Source of the DNA: Symsagittifera roscoffensis
Lineage: Eukaryota; Xenacoelomorpha; Acoela; Convolutidae
Assembly (NCBI RefSeq): GCF_963678635.1
Contig: NC_087067.1
Coordinates: 11,703,716 to 11,767,715 of the forward strand
Direction: 5' to 3'
DNA: 64,000 nucleotides
The notes beneath the pieces are model-generated. The model was not told the origin of the DNA and did not search any database. It was given only the letters and a program-made list of their open reading frames with translations. The position numbers and the translations under genes are program-made. Within the stretch, counting starts at the first letter, position 1. Every line of letters begins with the position of its first letter. This document shows positions 20,696 through 32,139 of the stretch, piece by piece.

Positions 20696-22296
20696 TATAA
20701 TTTTAGTGTTGATTCCCGGCTGCTGAATTCATCGCGTGTGTTTATTTTTGGCCTTTCCTTCCAAGTTTACAAAATCTCTAGAGTGAGTAGCTTCTGAGTG
20801 TTGGCTGTTTGGTCTATAATATCTGACTTCAGCTCAGCAGTACCGCCTACCTCCTTTTAACTTTCTAACAAGTGTTGCCCTACTGGGGTTTCATCTTTGC
20901 GATGTTCATCCACCCTCGTGGCTAAAGGTCGGACTGTCTGGCCAACATAGGTTGAGTTCCATCCACTACATGTATGCTCACACACTTCTTTGGATCTCAG
21001 TTCACGAGCAAAGGATGTTTTGAGGGATTGCAAATCTTGTTCTAAAAATTATTTATGCCTCGGATATTTGCCAAACATTTGCAGCTAACAGTTTAGATGG
21101 ATTGCCTCGATACTGCATTGTAAAAATTGGGGTGAGTCTTTCAAACATTTAAGTTTTCTCGGGTCTGATTCCCTCCTCTCTAAATTTTTCTTTCCCTCAA
21201 TGATCTTCTGAAGAAATTCAAACACTACTTTGTCTGACCAGTTTTTCGGATACTGATTTTCAATCCATTGTTCTCAAACTTTCTCCGTTGCCCGGTCAAA
21301 GTTTCCCCATGTTGAGGTACTATTGAAAACCCTAGGGACCGTCCCTTCAATAACATTTTTTAATGCAAAAGTGCGCAGCCTCTAAATTTCAGAATGGTGA
21401 CAATATCAATGGGTTTTTGGTACCACCCAGATGTCACCTTTTTTCCTGAGTCTACCTTAACATTCGAATCCAAAAAGCCAAATTAGCGTTTCTATCAAGT
21501 TTTGCTCTGGTGAACTGCAATTTTGGATGCAACTTATTAGCAGCCCCGAGGTCTACCCCAGTATTGCCCTTGACAGTTCTAACTACGTCGTCCACATATC
21601 TTTAAAAAAGTCTATAACACCATCCTCAGTCCGATCTGCTTCGTATTGTTGTTTTTTAAGCAACTCATGCAATACCAGATTATTTCAGCGATGTTTGCGT
21701 ATGCGGATTCCGATATGCTACCACAGCAACGGTGTCAATTAAAACTAGCTTTGCTTTTTCCCCTTTTAGCTCAATATGTCACCTTTTTCTGACATCCAGG
21801 CCAGATTTACTTGTTATCTTCATTTAGCACAGTCAATTTGGTACTTATTTCATTAATGCAGGTTCGTATTTTTTGAGCCACGAATTGGCCAGTATTACTG
21901 AGAGGGAGGCACCCATTGCTAAAAACCGTCTTTTTGTACAAACCACAAACCACAAACCATTGCATTTAAAGTGAACCTTACTCACTGCCAAACTTAGTTT
22001 TTTTCATAGTTTTGCGAGCTCATTCCGGTGGATTGATTTGCTCATATAGTCTCCTCAGGGCTATTTCAACAGCTTCTTTGAGGGGACCTTAGTGTACATA
22101 CTCTTTTAATCAAGGGAAGTTACACTCTCAGCAGTTTTCTCCAAGATCTCCCTGGCCTTTTGAGTGTTCGCTTTTATGTTTGCCCCCTCAATTATATCAA
22201 ATTCTTTTGACAATGTTTTATTTAGGTTGCTATATGAGCTACCAGGTCAAAAAGGACGGTACGAAGTTGTGTGCCTTGTTTGTGGGGTTTTGCAGT
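20696..22296 (-). pseudogene. Penelope-like element C, copy 2 (5'-truncated at duplication junction)
   Basis: Minus strand. RT pieces: VSKVHFKCNGLWFVVCTK and LAMGASLSVILANSWLKKYE (about 21,985-21,880), then RYVDDVVRTVKGNTGVDLGA (21,601-21,545) and NKLHPKLQFTRAKLDRNANL (about 21,540-21,480). Next TPIFTMQYRGNPSKLLA (about 21,135-21,085) leads into the GIY-YIG domain: VCEHTCSGWNSTYVGQTVRP (about 20,990-20,930) and RVDEHRKDETPVGQHLLES. The C-terminus is near 20,700. STYVGQT keeps the YVG-type motif that is lost in PLE-A. The N-terminal fingers are missing because the unit ends at 22,296. Confidence 0.85.
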
Positions 22297-23965
22297 TCCA
22301 GTTCTCGGTACTGCCCATCTGCACGATACCTATGAAATCAGGAGGAAAAGAACAAGCTACTGCGCGGAAGCATAACGAATTATTCTTGAGATAGAATAAC
22401 CTAATATGTAATCTGGCAAGTCGCAATGCTAAACAACTGGTACTGATGGACTTGAAACATGAATAAAGAGCTCTGGGTCAGTCCAGATTTACAACCGACG
22501 GGATCCACTTCGACAGAAGAGAAGGGCAAGCCTAGATGAACCATGTCTTCCAGGAACGACTGGATGAGTTGGAGGACAAGCCACTCAACACAGGAGTGCT
22601 GAGAGCTGAGGATGCGAGAAACTCACGAGCTGTCTCCACCTTCGTGCCTCCTACTTTGGAGACGCGGCAGGAATCAGTCCCAGCCGTGACACAAGTAGAA
22701 CAGTGCTCAAGTCTTCAAGAGCAGAGGTCAGATATATTGGCCCGATTGTGTGAAGCTCCGTAGAGTAGAACGATTCATCCACGACGAAGATTGGGAACAG
22801 TAATCCAGACAGAAACCGCCTCTGGAACCTCCTGATCGGAAACCACAACTGTTAACTGAGATAAATGACACCCGTATCCTTGGCACGTTTAGAGGCAAGA
22901 TCTGATGAAGTTGAATCTCCATATGGTCAGTTTTACAGCATATACGATTCGAATGCTGGATGGCTCGAAGATGTCCTTCAACGGAGTGTACTTTATTCAA
23001 GGAGTTGATTGTTGATTGCAGCGGAAATTAATTTCAGCTCGACAACCGCCTTCAGATTTTCTGACCTCGTGGGACTGCCCTGAATTAACACTATGGGTCC
23101 AGTCAACGCCAGAGCGGTGCAAGACGTGAGAAAGAAGCACGGCGAGGAAAGAAGGGATGAGAGGCTGGGAAGATTCGTGAAGAAGAGAGCGCCTACTCGA
23201 CAACATGTGAAAATGTTCAATCAAGTAGGAGCACCTCCCACCCACGTAGAAGAAAGAGCATACCCAAAACTGATAGAGCAGGAAGATGATGTGGAGCGCT
23301 ACGGCGACTTGAAATTCAAAATTGATGAATCCATATTCGCCGCTTGCAAAAAGCCGAAATAAGGGAGCCAAAGATAATGTGATAGCAAGCTCGGACTATA
23401 TAAAAACCTTGAAAACGTTTTAGTGGCGGGACGTAAAAGTGCTAACAGGAGATGATCTGGATTGGTTGCAAGGCACGTCAATGGCAATTGGATTTCAGTG
23501 GCAAACAGAAACGAACCCGATAACGATAGTTTTTGCTGGCAGTAATGATCACTTGCACAGTACCAGTAAAAGTCTCCAGCTAATTAAGATATTCTCCGAT
23601 CTATTAGCAAAATAATTGATTTGTTGAAAAAAGGGACTTTTATGAAGATAACCCCCAAGCTTGTGTTCGTGCTGTCTCCGGGTTTTCACATCTACCGGAC
23701 GATTTGAAGTTTGTTTCTTCAGTTGAAATAGCAGCAGTATGGTCAGATAATTCGAATGCGATTAGAAAACTGAAGGATTAACCCGCTACACAAGTTAAAA
23801 TTGCATAAAGTGTTGGGGTTGGAGCTGTTCAATTTCAGCAGGAAAAAGATAATTAAGCCAGGAATAAATGAAGCTCATCTCGTGATTGTGGATATGTCGA
23901 ATGACTGTTGGTTCCAAAAAAAGAAAGTCTTGAAATTGGATGTCAAGAAATTTTGGCTCTAAGCT
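22297..23965 (+). pseudogene. ORF3, copy 3 (N-terminally truncated)
   Basis: The copy starts inside the SGNH-like domain, after block III. It keeps FSVLPICTIPMKSGG (about 22,293-22,340), the Asp/His block TTDGIHFDRREG (about 22,490-22,525) and MNHVFQERLDELEDKPLNTG (22,536 onward). The basic C-terminal part at 23,093-23,362 ends with IFAACKKPK. The tail with AGSND is at about 23,535-23,555. Lacking block I it could not form an active hydrolase. Stops match copies 1 and 2. Confidence 0.7.
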
Positions 23966-24790
23966 ATCATGTAAAAAAATTAGCCAATCACACTCGGCCT
24001 CTAAAATTAATATTTAGGTTAAAAAACTTTCCACAACTAGATTTAATTAAAACTTTTCATTATAATTTGTATGGAAGTTTTTGAGTCATAATTTCGATTT
24101 AGACATATATGTTATTTAAAATAACCAAAAGAACTTTGCGACTAAATTTTCAATTCCCTGCTCAACTCCCTGCTCTCAAACTAATCGCGCGTATTCAAGC
24201 CCGGATTCTCCTTCCTGATATGTATTGCCTCTAGTGTTAACAGTTCTGTTTGGTTTTTCACCTATCTCTAATTTCACAACTAACATCTGCGTTATTTTGC
24301 TCAATGCATTGCTGGAGGTGGAGGCCTACCGATGGGTCTGGTTTCTTATGTTCCTCAATTCAAGTGGTCAAATGTCGAACCGCTTGTCCGAGTGCTTCTG
24401 CTACATGACAATTCATGAACAACTCTTGACTTTAGGTCATTTAAAAATGCTGACATTAGCGATGGTAAACAAAATTCTAGTTTTCCTGTGGTGAAAACCA
24501 CTTGAACGTTGATTAAATTTCGTAACCTGTTCGCAAAGTAATGGCTTTGGATACCTCTATATTGCACTGTCAGCATTGAGGCCCTCACATCCTTTGGTGG
24601 TTGAGTTGAAGAAGTCCTCTCACTATCCAGGAGCTTGCTCTTACCCTCGATGATTTTGCTCAGAGCCTCTGCCGCCATTTTACGGAGCATTTTTCAGGAT
24701 ACTGATTTGTCAGCCATTGCGCCCTATTTGCAGCTCCTCTAGTTCAATTTGGTCCCTGTATTTGTTGGTTTTTGATACTAATTGCAGATT
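23966..24790 (-). pseudogene. Penelope-like element A, copy 3
   Basis: A 111-codon open stretch on the minus strand (24,690-24,355) gives MLRKMAAEALSKIIEGKSKL, MLTVQYRGIQSHYFANRLRN, INVQVVFTTGKLEFCLPSLM and LKSRVVHELSCSRSTRT. The PLE C-terminal LLTLEA block is near 24,235-24,170. Same truncated structure as copy 2 (linker plus GIY-YIG remnant and 3' end). Confidence 0.8.
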
Positions 24791-25565
24791 ACATCCCTAT
24801 CCTGCGATAAATTTATGTTCAAAACCAGGACTAGCAAAATTTTTTTTGAAATAGTTTCCTCTAGAATGAACAGCATATTTGGTCAAAAGGAATTGGCGGC
24901 ATCGAGAACACACAACGGCACACCTGTAACATTCGCCTGGAAGTACATACCGACGGAAAACAATGAGGAGCTAGGAATTGAGGGAAATGATTCATCTATT
25001 ACCGATGGCTTTGATGGTTTTTGATCTACTGAACAAAAAGAATAGTGATATCAAAACTAAGTAGTGGCCCTTTTTATTAAGAGTGACCTCGTGATCTGGG
25101 GATTCTGAAAACCAGCCTTGAGCTCAATATTTTGCATATAAATAAGTTAAATTGCGCTGTTTAGCCGATAGCCTTTAAGTTGTAACGACTTCATCGGTCC
25201 AATGTTCTTTGATCCACACAATGAACTGGCTGTGGAAGAGACGGTTAAAAGCATGTTAAGATGTGTTTAGACACAATCGTTACTTCCTGAAATGCTCTCG
25301 GGTTTTCCCGCTCATTCTTCACAATTTTTTATCTGCTTGTTTTAGCAATTAGTCTGGTTTTGAATAGCTAGAATTTTTGGTTTGATTGTCGCGGTTTCAG
25401 TTGTCACGAAATTTTAAGAAGATGACGTGTGTTTTTTGTCGACCGAATTTTAAAAAAAATAAACATGTCTGTCGAATTTTTTCCCTCCCAATTCGTTCAA
25501 TTTGTCGAACAAGCACGTCAATCGTCGAAATCAGCAAATCTTACACAACTTGCTCGAAATGAATT
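24791..25565. repeat. Unclassified repeat between PLE-A and PLE-B, copy 3
   Basis: Near-identical copy of 19,151-19,930, including the 80-codon plus-strand stretch (24,782-25,024) with WKYIPTENNEELGIEG and the 325-bp segment that recurs at 28,960. Confidence 0.6.
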
Positions 25566-26130
25566 TCGTTCATAAGATGCGTTTTCAGGTCATTACTGTC
25601 GAATGGCACAACTTTTAACTGCTCTAACAATGTCATCTACATACCTGAGGCACAGTTTTACTTGTGGAGTATGCTTCTTTTTGTTTTCGGCGCGGCAGCA
25701 ACTTTTGCAAAACCAAACTATCATCGGATTTTTTCCCCATTTTAAATGATATCAGTTTCGACAATTCTCGCATTCAACCCACTGATTTATATGTTAGTTT
25801 CCTGCTGCTACAAGGGCATAAAACGTTTTTGCCTTTCAGTATCTCTGTTTCCGCTTGTATTTCTTGTCTTAAAACAAACTCGTACTCTTTCAGCCATAGG
25901 TTTGCAAGAACTACAGCGAGTTAAGCGCCCCTTGCTAGGAAACCAACTTGCACATACCATTAATCATTACACTTGAAATCTACTTTGCTGATCGACATAA
26001 TCAAAACCCTTTTTAGGGTTGCTCATTGAACTTCAGGATGAGACTCCTGGTTGTACAGCTTCTCTAAGGCAACTTCAATTGCTTCCCTCAGGAGAACATT
26101 AGTGTATAATTATATAAAATTTTTAAAATT
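25566..26130 (-). pseudogene. Penelope-like element B, RT core fragment, copy 3
   Basis: Same pieces as in copy 2: AIEVALEKLYNQESHPE near 26,090-26,035, VDFKCND near 25,985, LAVVLANLWLKEYEF near 25,920, and LRYVDDI at 25,651-25,629. Frames are broken at the same points. Confidence 0.75.
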
Positions 26131-26335
26131 TTAATATAAACGTTTTCGCACATTGTGTGAATCAATCAAATAACAGTATCTGTATAAAAAATTGCGTAAC
26201 CACTTATAATTTTTCCCGTAAGTTTCTGAGAGTTTTCAGTTTTTGTCCATTCATTGTTTTAAAAACTTGTCATGTGAATATTTTCGATTCTGACATTCCA
26301 ATTTTTTGAAATTTAGCCATGTTTTGCATGGACTA

Positions 26336-28900
26336 TAATTTTAGTGTTGATTCCCGGCTGCTGAATTCATCGCGTCTGTTTATTTTTGGCCTTTCCTTCC
26401 AAATATACAAAATCTCTAGAGTGAGTAGCTTCTGAGTGTTGGCTGTTTGGTCTATAATATCTGACTTCAGCTCAGCAGTACCGCCTACCTCCTTTTAACT
26501 TTCTAACAAGTGTTGCCCTACTGGGGTTTCATCTTTGCGATGTTCATCCACCCTCGTGGCTAAAGGTCGGACTGTCTGGCCAACATAGGTTGAGTTCCAT
26601 CCACTACATGTATGCTCACACACTTCTTTGGATCTCAGTTCACGAGCAAAGGATGTTTTGAGGGATTGCAAATCTTGTTCTAAAAATTATTTATGCCTGG
26701 GATATTTGCCAAACATTTGCAGCTAACAGTTTGGATGGATTGCCTCGATACTGCATTGTAAAAATTGGGGTGAGTCTTTCAAACATTTAAGTTTTCTCGG
26801 GTCTGATTCCCTCCTCTCTAAATTTTTCTTTCCCTCAATGATCTTCTGAAGAAATTCAAACACTACTCTGTCTGACCAGTTTTTCGGATACTGATTTTCA
26901 ATCCATTGTTCTCAATTTTTCTCCGTTGCCCGGTCAAAGTTTCCCCATGTTGAGGTACTACTGAAAACCCTAGGGACCGTCCCTTCAATAACATTTTTTT
27001 AATGCAAAAGTGCGCAGCCTCTAAATTTCAGAATGGTGACAATATCAATGGGTTTTTGGTACCACCCAGATGTCACCTTTTTTCCTGAGTCTACCTTAAC
27101 ATTCGAATCCAAAAAGCCAAATTAGCGTTTCTATCAAGTTTTGCTCTGGTGAACTGCAATTTTGGATGCAACTTATTAGCAGCCCCGAGGTCTACCCCAG
27201 TATTGCCCTTGACAGTTCTAACTACGTCGTCCACATATCTTTAAAAAAGTCTTTAACACCATCCTCAGTCCGATCTGCTTCTTATTGTTGTTTTTTAAGC
27301 AAGTCATGCAATACCAGATTATTTCAGCGATGTTTGCGTATGCGGATTCCGATATGCTACCACAGCAACAGTGTCAATTAAAACTAGCTTTGCTTTCTCC
27401 CCTTTCAGCTCAATATGTCACCTTTTTCTGACATCCAGGCCAGATTTACTTGTTATCTTCATTTAGCACAGTCAATTTGGTACTTCTTTCATTAATGCAG
27501 GTTCGTATTTTTTGAGCCACGAATTGGCCAGTATTACTGAGAGGGAGGCACCAATTGCTAAACCGTCTTTTGGTACAAACCACAAACCACAAACCATTGC
27601 ATTTAAAGTGAACCTTACTCACTGCCAAACTTAGTTTTTTTCATAGTTTTGCGAGCTCATTCCGGTGGATTGATTTGCTCATATAGTCTCCTCAGGGCTA
27701 TTTCAACAGCTTCTTTGAGGGGACCTCAGTGTACATACTCTTTTAATCAAGGGAAATTACACTCTCATCAGTGTCCAATTCTGTTTTCTCCAAGATCTCC
27801 CTGTCCATTTGAGTGTTCGCTTTTATGTTTGCCCCCTCAATTATATCAAAGTCTTTTGCCAATGTTTTATTTGAGTTGTTATATGAGCTACCAGGTGAAA
27901 AAGGATGGTACGAAGTTGTGTGCCTTGTTCGTGGGGTTTTGCTAACCCATACAGCCTAGCCGGATGCGCCCCCGTTGATCTTAACCTAGTATACAGCGTT
28001 TCGCTAATCTCGTCTTTTTTTTCATGGCGAGTAACTCTTTGGTTATGTCTTTTTCAACTTTTATGATCAGAATGTCTGTCAGATTCTTCCTCTCACTAAC
28101 TTGTTCTTCCTGTAAAAAAAATCTTTCAGTTTCTTGTCATATGTCTCCTTTTTCATTACACAGAAATCCATCGCGATATCAAACGGCACTGCCAGAAGAC
28201 CGTTCTCCATCAAATACATTCTGGCTTCTTCAACAACTTTGACAGAGGGGATCTGTTTCTCATTCTTAGCATATCTCTTTGCAGCTACTTCAAACTCACT
28301 TAATTTTTCTCCGGTATTCTATTTAAATTCAGTTCAGAAAAAAAACTATCAATATTCTCAAGGAACTGAGTTTCAATGAATTTGTCTCTGGAAGTTTTGG
28401 TCCAAAACTTAAAAATTCCCGCACCCACTGCGGCAAAAATTTTTCATCTAAGATTTTGACTGAACTAACATCCAAGTTTTTCAATGGTCTATCCTGTATT
28501 TCCAAAAAAATTTCAGGATTTTTTTGCGTCGGCTTATCAGGTTGTTGACACTACACCTTGCTTGCAGGTTAAGATAGAACATTAGCGAAGGTTACCACTT
28601 CTGATCTATTCCCCTTGTAACTACCTCCCTTGCTTTCGCTAGGTTACCCGATGCCTTAATAATATCCGCATTTGCCTGGCTAATCTCAGATATCAGTAGT
28701 CTTAATTGAAAACTGTGCACCGCTTGATCCGAAAAAACACCGTTATCGTAATTTATGTTCGATGACACTCTACCATTTTGTTGAATTTCTCGAAGTTCAA
28801 CTGGGATATTGACCGGGTTGTCCGAGACAGCTCTTTGACCGGATTCAAGGATCCTGAAGGGTCTCGTGAAGGGACTGAATAATGAATTTTAACAACTTTT
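26336..28900 (-). pseudogene. Penelope-like element C, nearly full-length protein region
   Basis: This is the most complete PLE. Minus strand, in order: LPQWVREFLSFGPKLPETNS (about 28,425-28,360), VPFDIAMDFCVMKKETYDKK (about 28,185-28,125), ETLYTRLRSTGAHPARLYGL (about 28,000-27,940) and VPLKEAVEIALRRLYEQINP (about 27,720-27,660). Then come VHFKCNGLWFVVCTK (27,615), LAMGASLSVILANSWLKK, and catalytic RYVDDVVRTVKG (27,240 down). The GIY-YIG domain with STYVGQTVRP lies at about 26,614-26,570. The C-terminus LLTLEILYIWKERPKI plus RRDEFSSRESTLKL stops near 26,335. About 830 codons over 2.5 kb is a usual PLE length. It has several frameshifts and stops. Reaction expected: target-primed reverse transcription with a GIY-YIG nick. 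Confidence 0.88.
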
Positions 28901-29500
28901 AGCTTCCTGGTATGACCTGAATTTAACTAAATAACATCAAATTCCTTTTCAGATCAGAGGAAGCTAGGAGCTTAGGGAAAGGGTTGATCCATCTCCGATG
29001 GATATGATGAGTTTTTATCTACTGAACAAAAACAAAATAATATGATTATAAAAAGTAGCGCTCTTTTTGAGACTGACATCGTGGTCTGGGGATACTGAGA
29101 CCCAGCCACGAGCTCACTATTTTTGCTTATAACTAAAAAAATTTGCGCCATCTGACCAATAGCCTTAACCAGTACGATTTTTTTGACCCGATGTTAAAGT
29201 TCTACACATTGAACTAGCTTTGGTAGAGACGGTTAAATGCATGTGAAGCTGTGTTTAGACCTTCACCATCGTTTTAGGAACTAGCTTTTTTCCCGTCGGT
29301 AGGTACTTCCGGACGATTCTTACAAGTCATACGTCGGAGAACGTAATAATTTTTGTCTTTGTGCACTTCCGGGCAAACTTTACACAAACCCGTTAAAAAC
29401 CTGGTATAATGTCATTATCGAGACATTTTCTCAGAAATTTAAATCTCAGGAAACTACTTTTCAAATTTTTTTAAAAGATTTAAATAATCAAACACAAATT
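28901..29500. repeat. Diverged third copy of the 325-bp repeat plus AT-rich spacer
   Basis: Bases 28,960-29,275 align with 19,316-19,640 and 24,955-25,280: shared landmarks are ATCTACTGAACAAAAA, CTGGGGAT.CTGA.A.CCAGCC and GAGACGGTTAAA. Divergence is much greater than between the two duplicated copies, so this is an older dispersed copy. From 29,275 to 29,500 I see nothing coding. Confidence 0.6.
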
Positions 29501-29504
29501 TACA

Positions 29505-29786
29505 GGTAAGTTTTTTTTCGGAACCAATCTAAAGAATGGTGGTGGTAGCAAAACTTGGGTCATCTCTTCTTCGCAGGTCACGAGCTTTCAAATTCATGTG
29601 GCACTCAGCAAAGTAAACACAGTCCCAACAGTATCTAATACAAGTTTCAAGGTGAGTTTTCATCTCAGGACCAATCTAAGGAATGGTAGTGGCAGCAAAA
29701 TTGCGGTCAACTTTTCTTCACATGCCACGAGCACTTAAACTCATATAGTTCTCAGCAAAGTGAAAACAGCCTCAACAATATCTTAT
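29505..29786. repeat. Two-copy tandem repeat, about 140 bp
   Basis: Two imperfect copies (about 29,505-29,645 and 29,646-29,786) share GGACCAATCTAA.GAATGG, GCAGCAAAA.T..GGTCA, CACGAGC and CTCAGCAAAGT. No reading frame. Confidence 0.75.
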
Positions 29787-30400
29787 CACTTATTGGTCGT
29801 TCGGCTCCAGCTGAAGGTCCCATGCCCAAACCTCTGCCCTCCGCGCCGTCGCTCGGCGGCGTCCCTGCGATGGTTTCTGTGTCTGTGCCCGTATCTTTGA
29901 GAAACTGCCTGGCAGGTGATCTCGATGGAACTGCACACCCGTAGTGACTTCCAATTCGCTTGACTGGTGCAGTTGATGATACTCTCTGGGGACCGCAGGA
30001 TTCTGTCTCTTGATTCTAGTAATAAGGTCGCCGGTTGTCTTTATGACGATTATCTGTCTTCCGCAGATCCTTTAAAATATCGGGAGAGCTCGTTTTCCTG
30101 CAGTAGAAAGAACTCCTGCATTATTAGTGTATAAAGTTTCACATCAAGAGATATTATGGTATCATCGGGATCTAGAGCAATGTTTTCAATTGTTTCTCTG
30201 GCATCTTAAGTATTGTTTTCTATATTGGCTCCATCGATGTCAAAAACTAGGGAGGGTAGTTTTGTTGTTTCTGTAATCAGAAGGTCAAAAGTATCATAGT
30301 AACCGAGGTTACAGTCATGAGTCCCTTCATCATGTATTCCAGTCAAAATCCTTGGAATTTTCTAGATATGGAAGTGATAATGATAAAAGAAGATGACAAG
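29787..30400 (-). pseudogene. Penelope-like element D, RT motif A fragment
   Basis: On the minus strand the pieces PRILTGIHDEGTHDCNLGYY, DTFDLLITETTKLPS (about 30,360-30,255) and DARETIENIALDPDDTIISL followed by DVKLYT (about 30,210-30,125) resemble the PLE RT segment ending in motif A ('ISLDVxxLYTNVP'), whose Asp is catalytic. It breaks off at about 30,120. Bases 29,787-30,000 are GC-richer and not assigned. The sequence differs from PLEs A-C, so this is a separate lineage or a much older copy. Confidence 0.65.
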
Positions 30401-30491
30401 TGTTTAAGTCCTTTTCAATTAAAATCGGTACGGATTACGTTTCTTCAATAAGAACACGCAACTAGACACGAGATAATATAATATACAAGTG

Positions 30492-31316
30492 TTACAAGTA
30501 AAAAATTTCGTCGAAAGTTATTTTGTCATTTATTGTTCCGAGTACGCAAACGGCGTTCGCAATCTGTATTGCCAGGGAGATTCTCTGTTTTAAAAAGCTG
30601 CCTGCTCTGGGTTCCTCAGTGCATATGCTTAGGTTCCTACAAAGCTTGCTCAAAAAAACTTCTGTGCTGTGGCCGGCCGCGCCCTGAATTTCAAAAGCTA
30701 GCGGTTGAAAAAGATATCCATCATTTACAAGATCTTTATACTTGCCAATTTTTTGCTCTTCCGCTTCAGCGGCAGCCGTACCAGGGTTACAAACAGACCC
30801 GGCATTAATCCTACAAGGAGCTAAGGAGTCTACTACCGTTACATCCCACAAGAGCTGCTTACCATCAGCCCATGGAACGAGCGTCAAACCGTCTGGTCGC
30901 TTCTGATCGGTCCTGTAGAGGCGTTGTGATTCTAAAACAGACAGAATGGGAGTAGATGATAGACTCTGCTTTATAAAGGCATTCAGGTTTGAATGCCTAG
31001 AGACACTCCCTGCACTTTTGAGGCAAGAAAGACCATGCCAACCATCCTCGCTAACGTCTTCTCCGCACACGCATTTATGCCGTTCGCATATTTTTGATCC
31101 TAATCGAAGTCCTATCGCAATTCGGAGTTGTTGGTTCGACAGTTTTAACCTTAAATTTTTGCACGGGATGACGTTCAACCATTGGGAGCCAAATCTATCT
31201 TGGAACGCGTTGAACATTTTTACGTCCGTTGGTTCGAGTCGTAAAATCAAGTCTGCAATTTCGCTGTCAAAAATTGGCTCCGTCCAATTCTTTTGGATTT
31301 CATTTTCCGGAGCCAT
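30492..31316 (-). pseudogene. Linker end + zinc cluster + restriction-like endonuclease of the RT element
   Basis: A 274-codon open stretch from an internal Met. Residues 1-62 are the end of the linker, also found in the tandem units. From residue 63 it is unique: LRIAIGLRLGSKICERH, then a Cys/His cluster (C82, C84, H94, C98, H108; CVCG...HGLSC...RH). Next comes the endonuclease signature KRPDGLTLVPW (R140-P141-D142) with LLWDVTVVDS 16 residues on (D158), fitting the PD-(D/E)XK pattern. It is followed by YLFQPLAFEIQGAAGHS and LKQRISLAIQIANAV near the C-terminus. The enzyme would nick the target for reverse transcription. This part is intact as a frame, but its link to RT runs through the amplified array. 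Confidence 0.75.
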
Positions 31317-31317
31317 T

Positions 31318-32139
31318 TCAATTTTCCAAGGTCAAACCACCGTTTAAGCGCATCATCATAGGTTCTATCCACATGCTTAAACCAAAGATTTTGCTCAAGG
31401 CATCTTTTGCTCCTACTGCTGAGGCTAAGAAAACGGCTAAAGCGAGTAGACGAGCGGAAGAAACGCCCAAGCCACCTTTGACTGCCGGGAGAACTGCTTG
31501 TAAAAACTGGTTGTCATCCATTTTCACGTTAGTGACCTTGCATAACAAATTTCTTAGTAATTTATCGTAGCGTTCCAAAAAATCATTTTGCAAAAAACAA
31601 GGGCTCGTACGCAAAAAATATAGGAGTTTTGGCATGCTAAAGCAATTTTTCAGGAGGTAAAAACCATAATGGGCGTCTAGTTTGTCAATGACATCCGAGA
31701 TTTTTTCAAGCTCCTTAATTTTTTGGAGATCCTAAAATAAGGAGTTCTTCTTTTGTTTTTGTTTTTATTTTGGGGCATATTTTTCGAAATTGTGTTAAAA
31801 TTGTATTATACTGTATACTAGTAGTCGGTCCCAAAAAACAAACTTCACACTTCTCAGTGTTTAAGCTCAGGCCGTAAATTTGTTCCGATTTCAGAATGTT
31901 TTTAAGGTCCCGGAGTACTACCTTATAGTCGTCGGCTAATTTCCCATCATCTAAATACCAGATGTTAATTTTCGACTCCATCTGTTTGACTAGTGTATGA
32001 ATTGTTTCCGCAAAAAGGAGTGGGGCTTCAGGATCACCTTGCTGAGTTCCGTCTTCTGACATTATGACAGAGCTTCCATACAAAAGGTAACTAGATTTAC
32101 CATACGCGCAATGGGTGTAATTCTACAATTCGGGACGAT
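31318..32139 (-). pseudogene. Array unit 1 (next to endonuclease): RT motif B/C + linker
   Basis: RT block 32,083-31,715: SEDGTQQGDPEAPLLFAETI and WYLDDGKLADDYK. A -1/+1 shift after LLILGSPKN separates it from the linker 31,635-31,318, which runs on in frame into the endonuclease ORF region only after a further break near 31,317. The LGSPKN-stop lesion recurs in most units, so it predates the amplification. Confidence 0.8.

Larger units (their letters stand above)
22297..27940 (+). repeat. Third segmental copy: tandem duplication of 16,660-22,296
   Basis: At about 22,297 the PLE-C sequence GTGGGGTTTTGC is joined to AGTTCCAGTTCTCGG from the middle of ORF3 (about 16,659). From there the two units run colinear: 16,902 with 22,536, 18,593 with 24,225, 20,026 with 25,664, and 21,527 with 27,166. 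The offset is 5,632-5,639 bp. Identity by eye is higher than between the first two units, so this is the younger event. The unit ends near 27,940, where the original PLE-C continues into its N-terminal part (to about 28,900). Confidence 0.92.

Noticed and set aside
30946-31347. Plus-strand ORF of 133 codons and similar ones through 38,000
   Set aside because: Antisense shadows of the endonuclease/linker of the minus-strand RT element; they repeat with the array unit.
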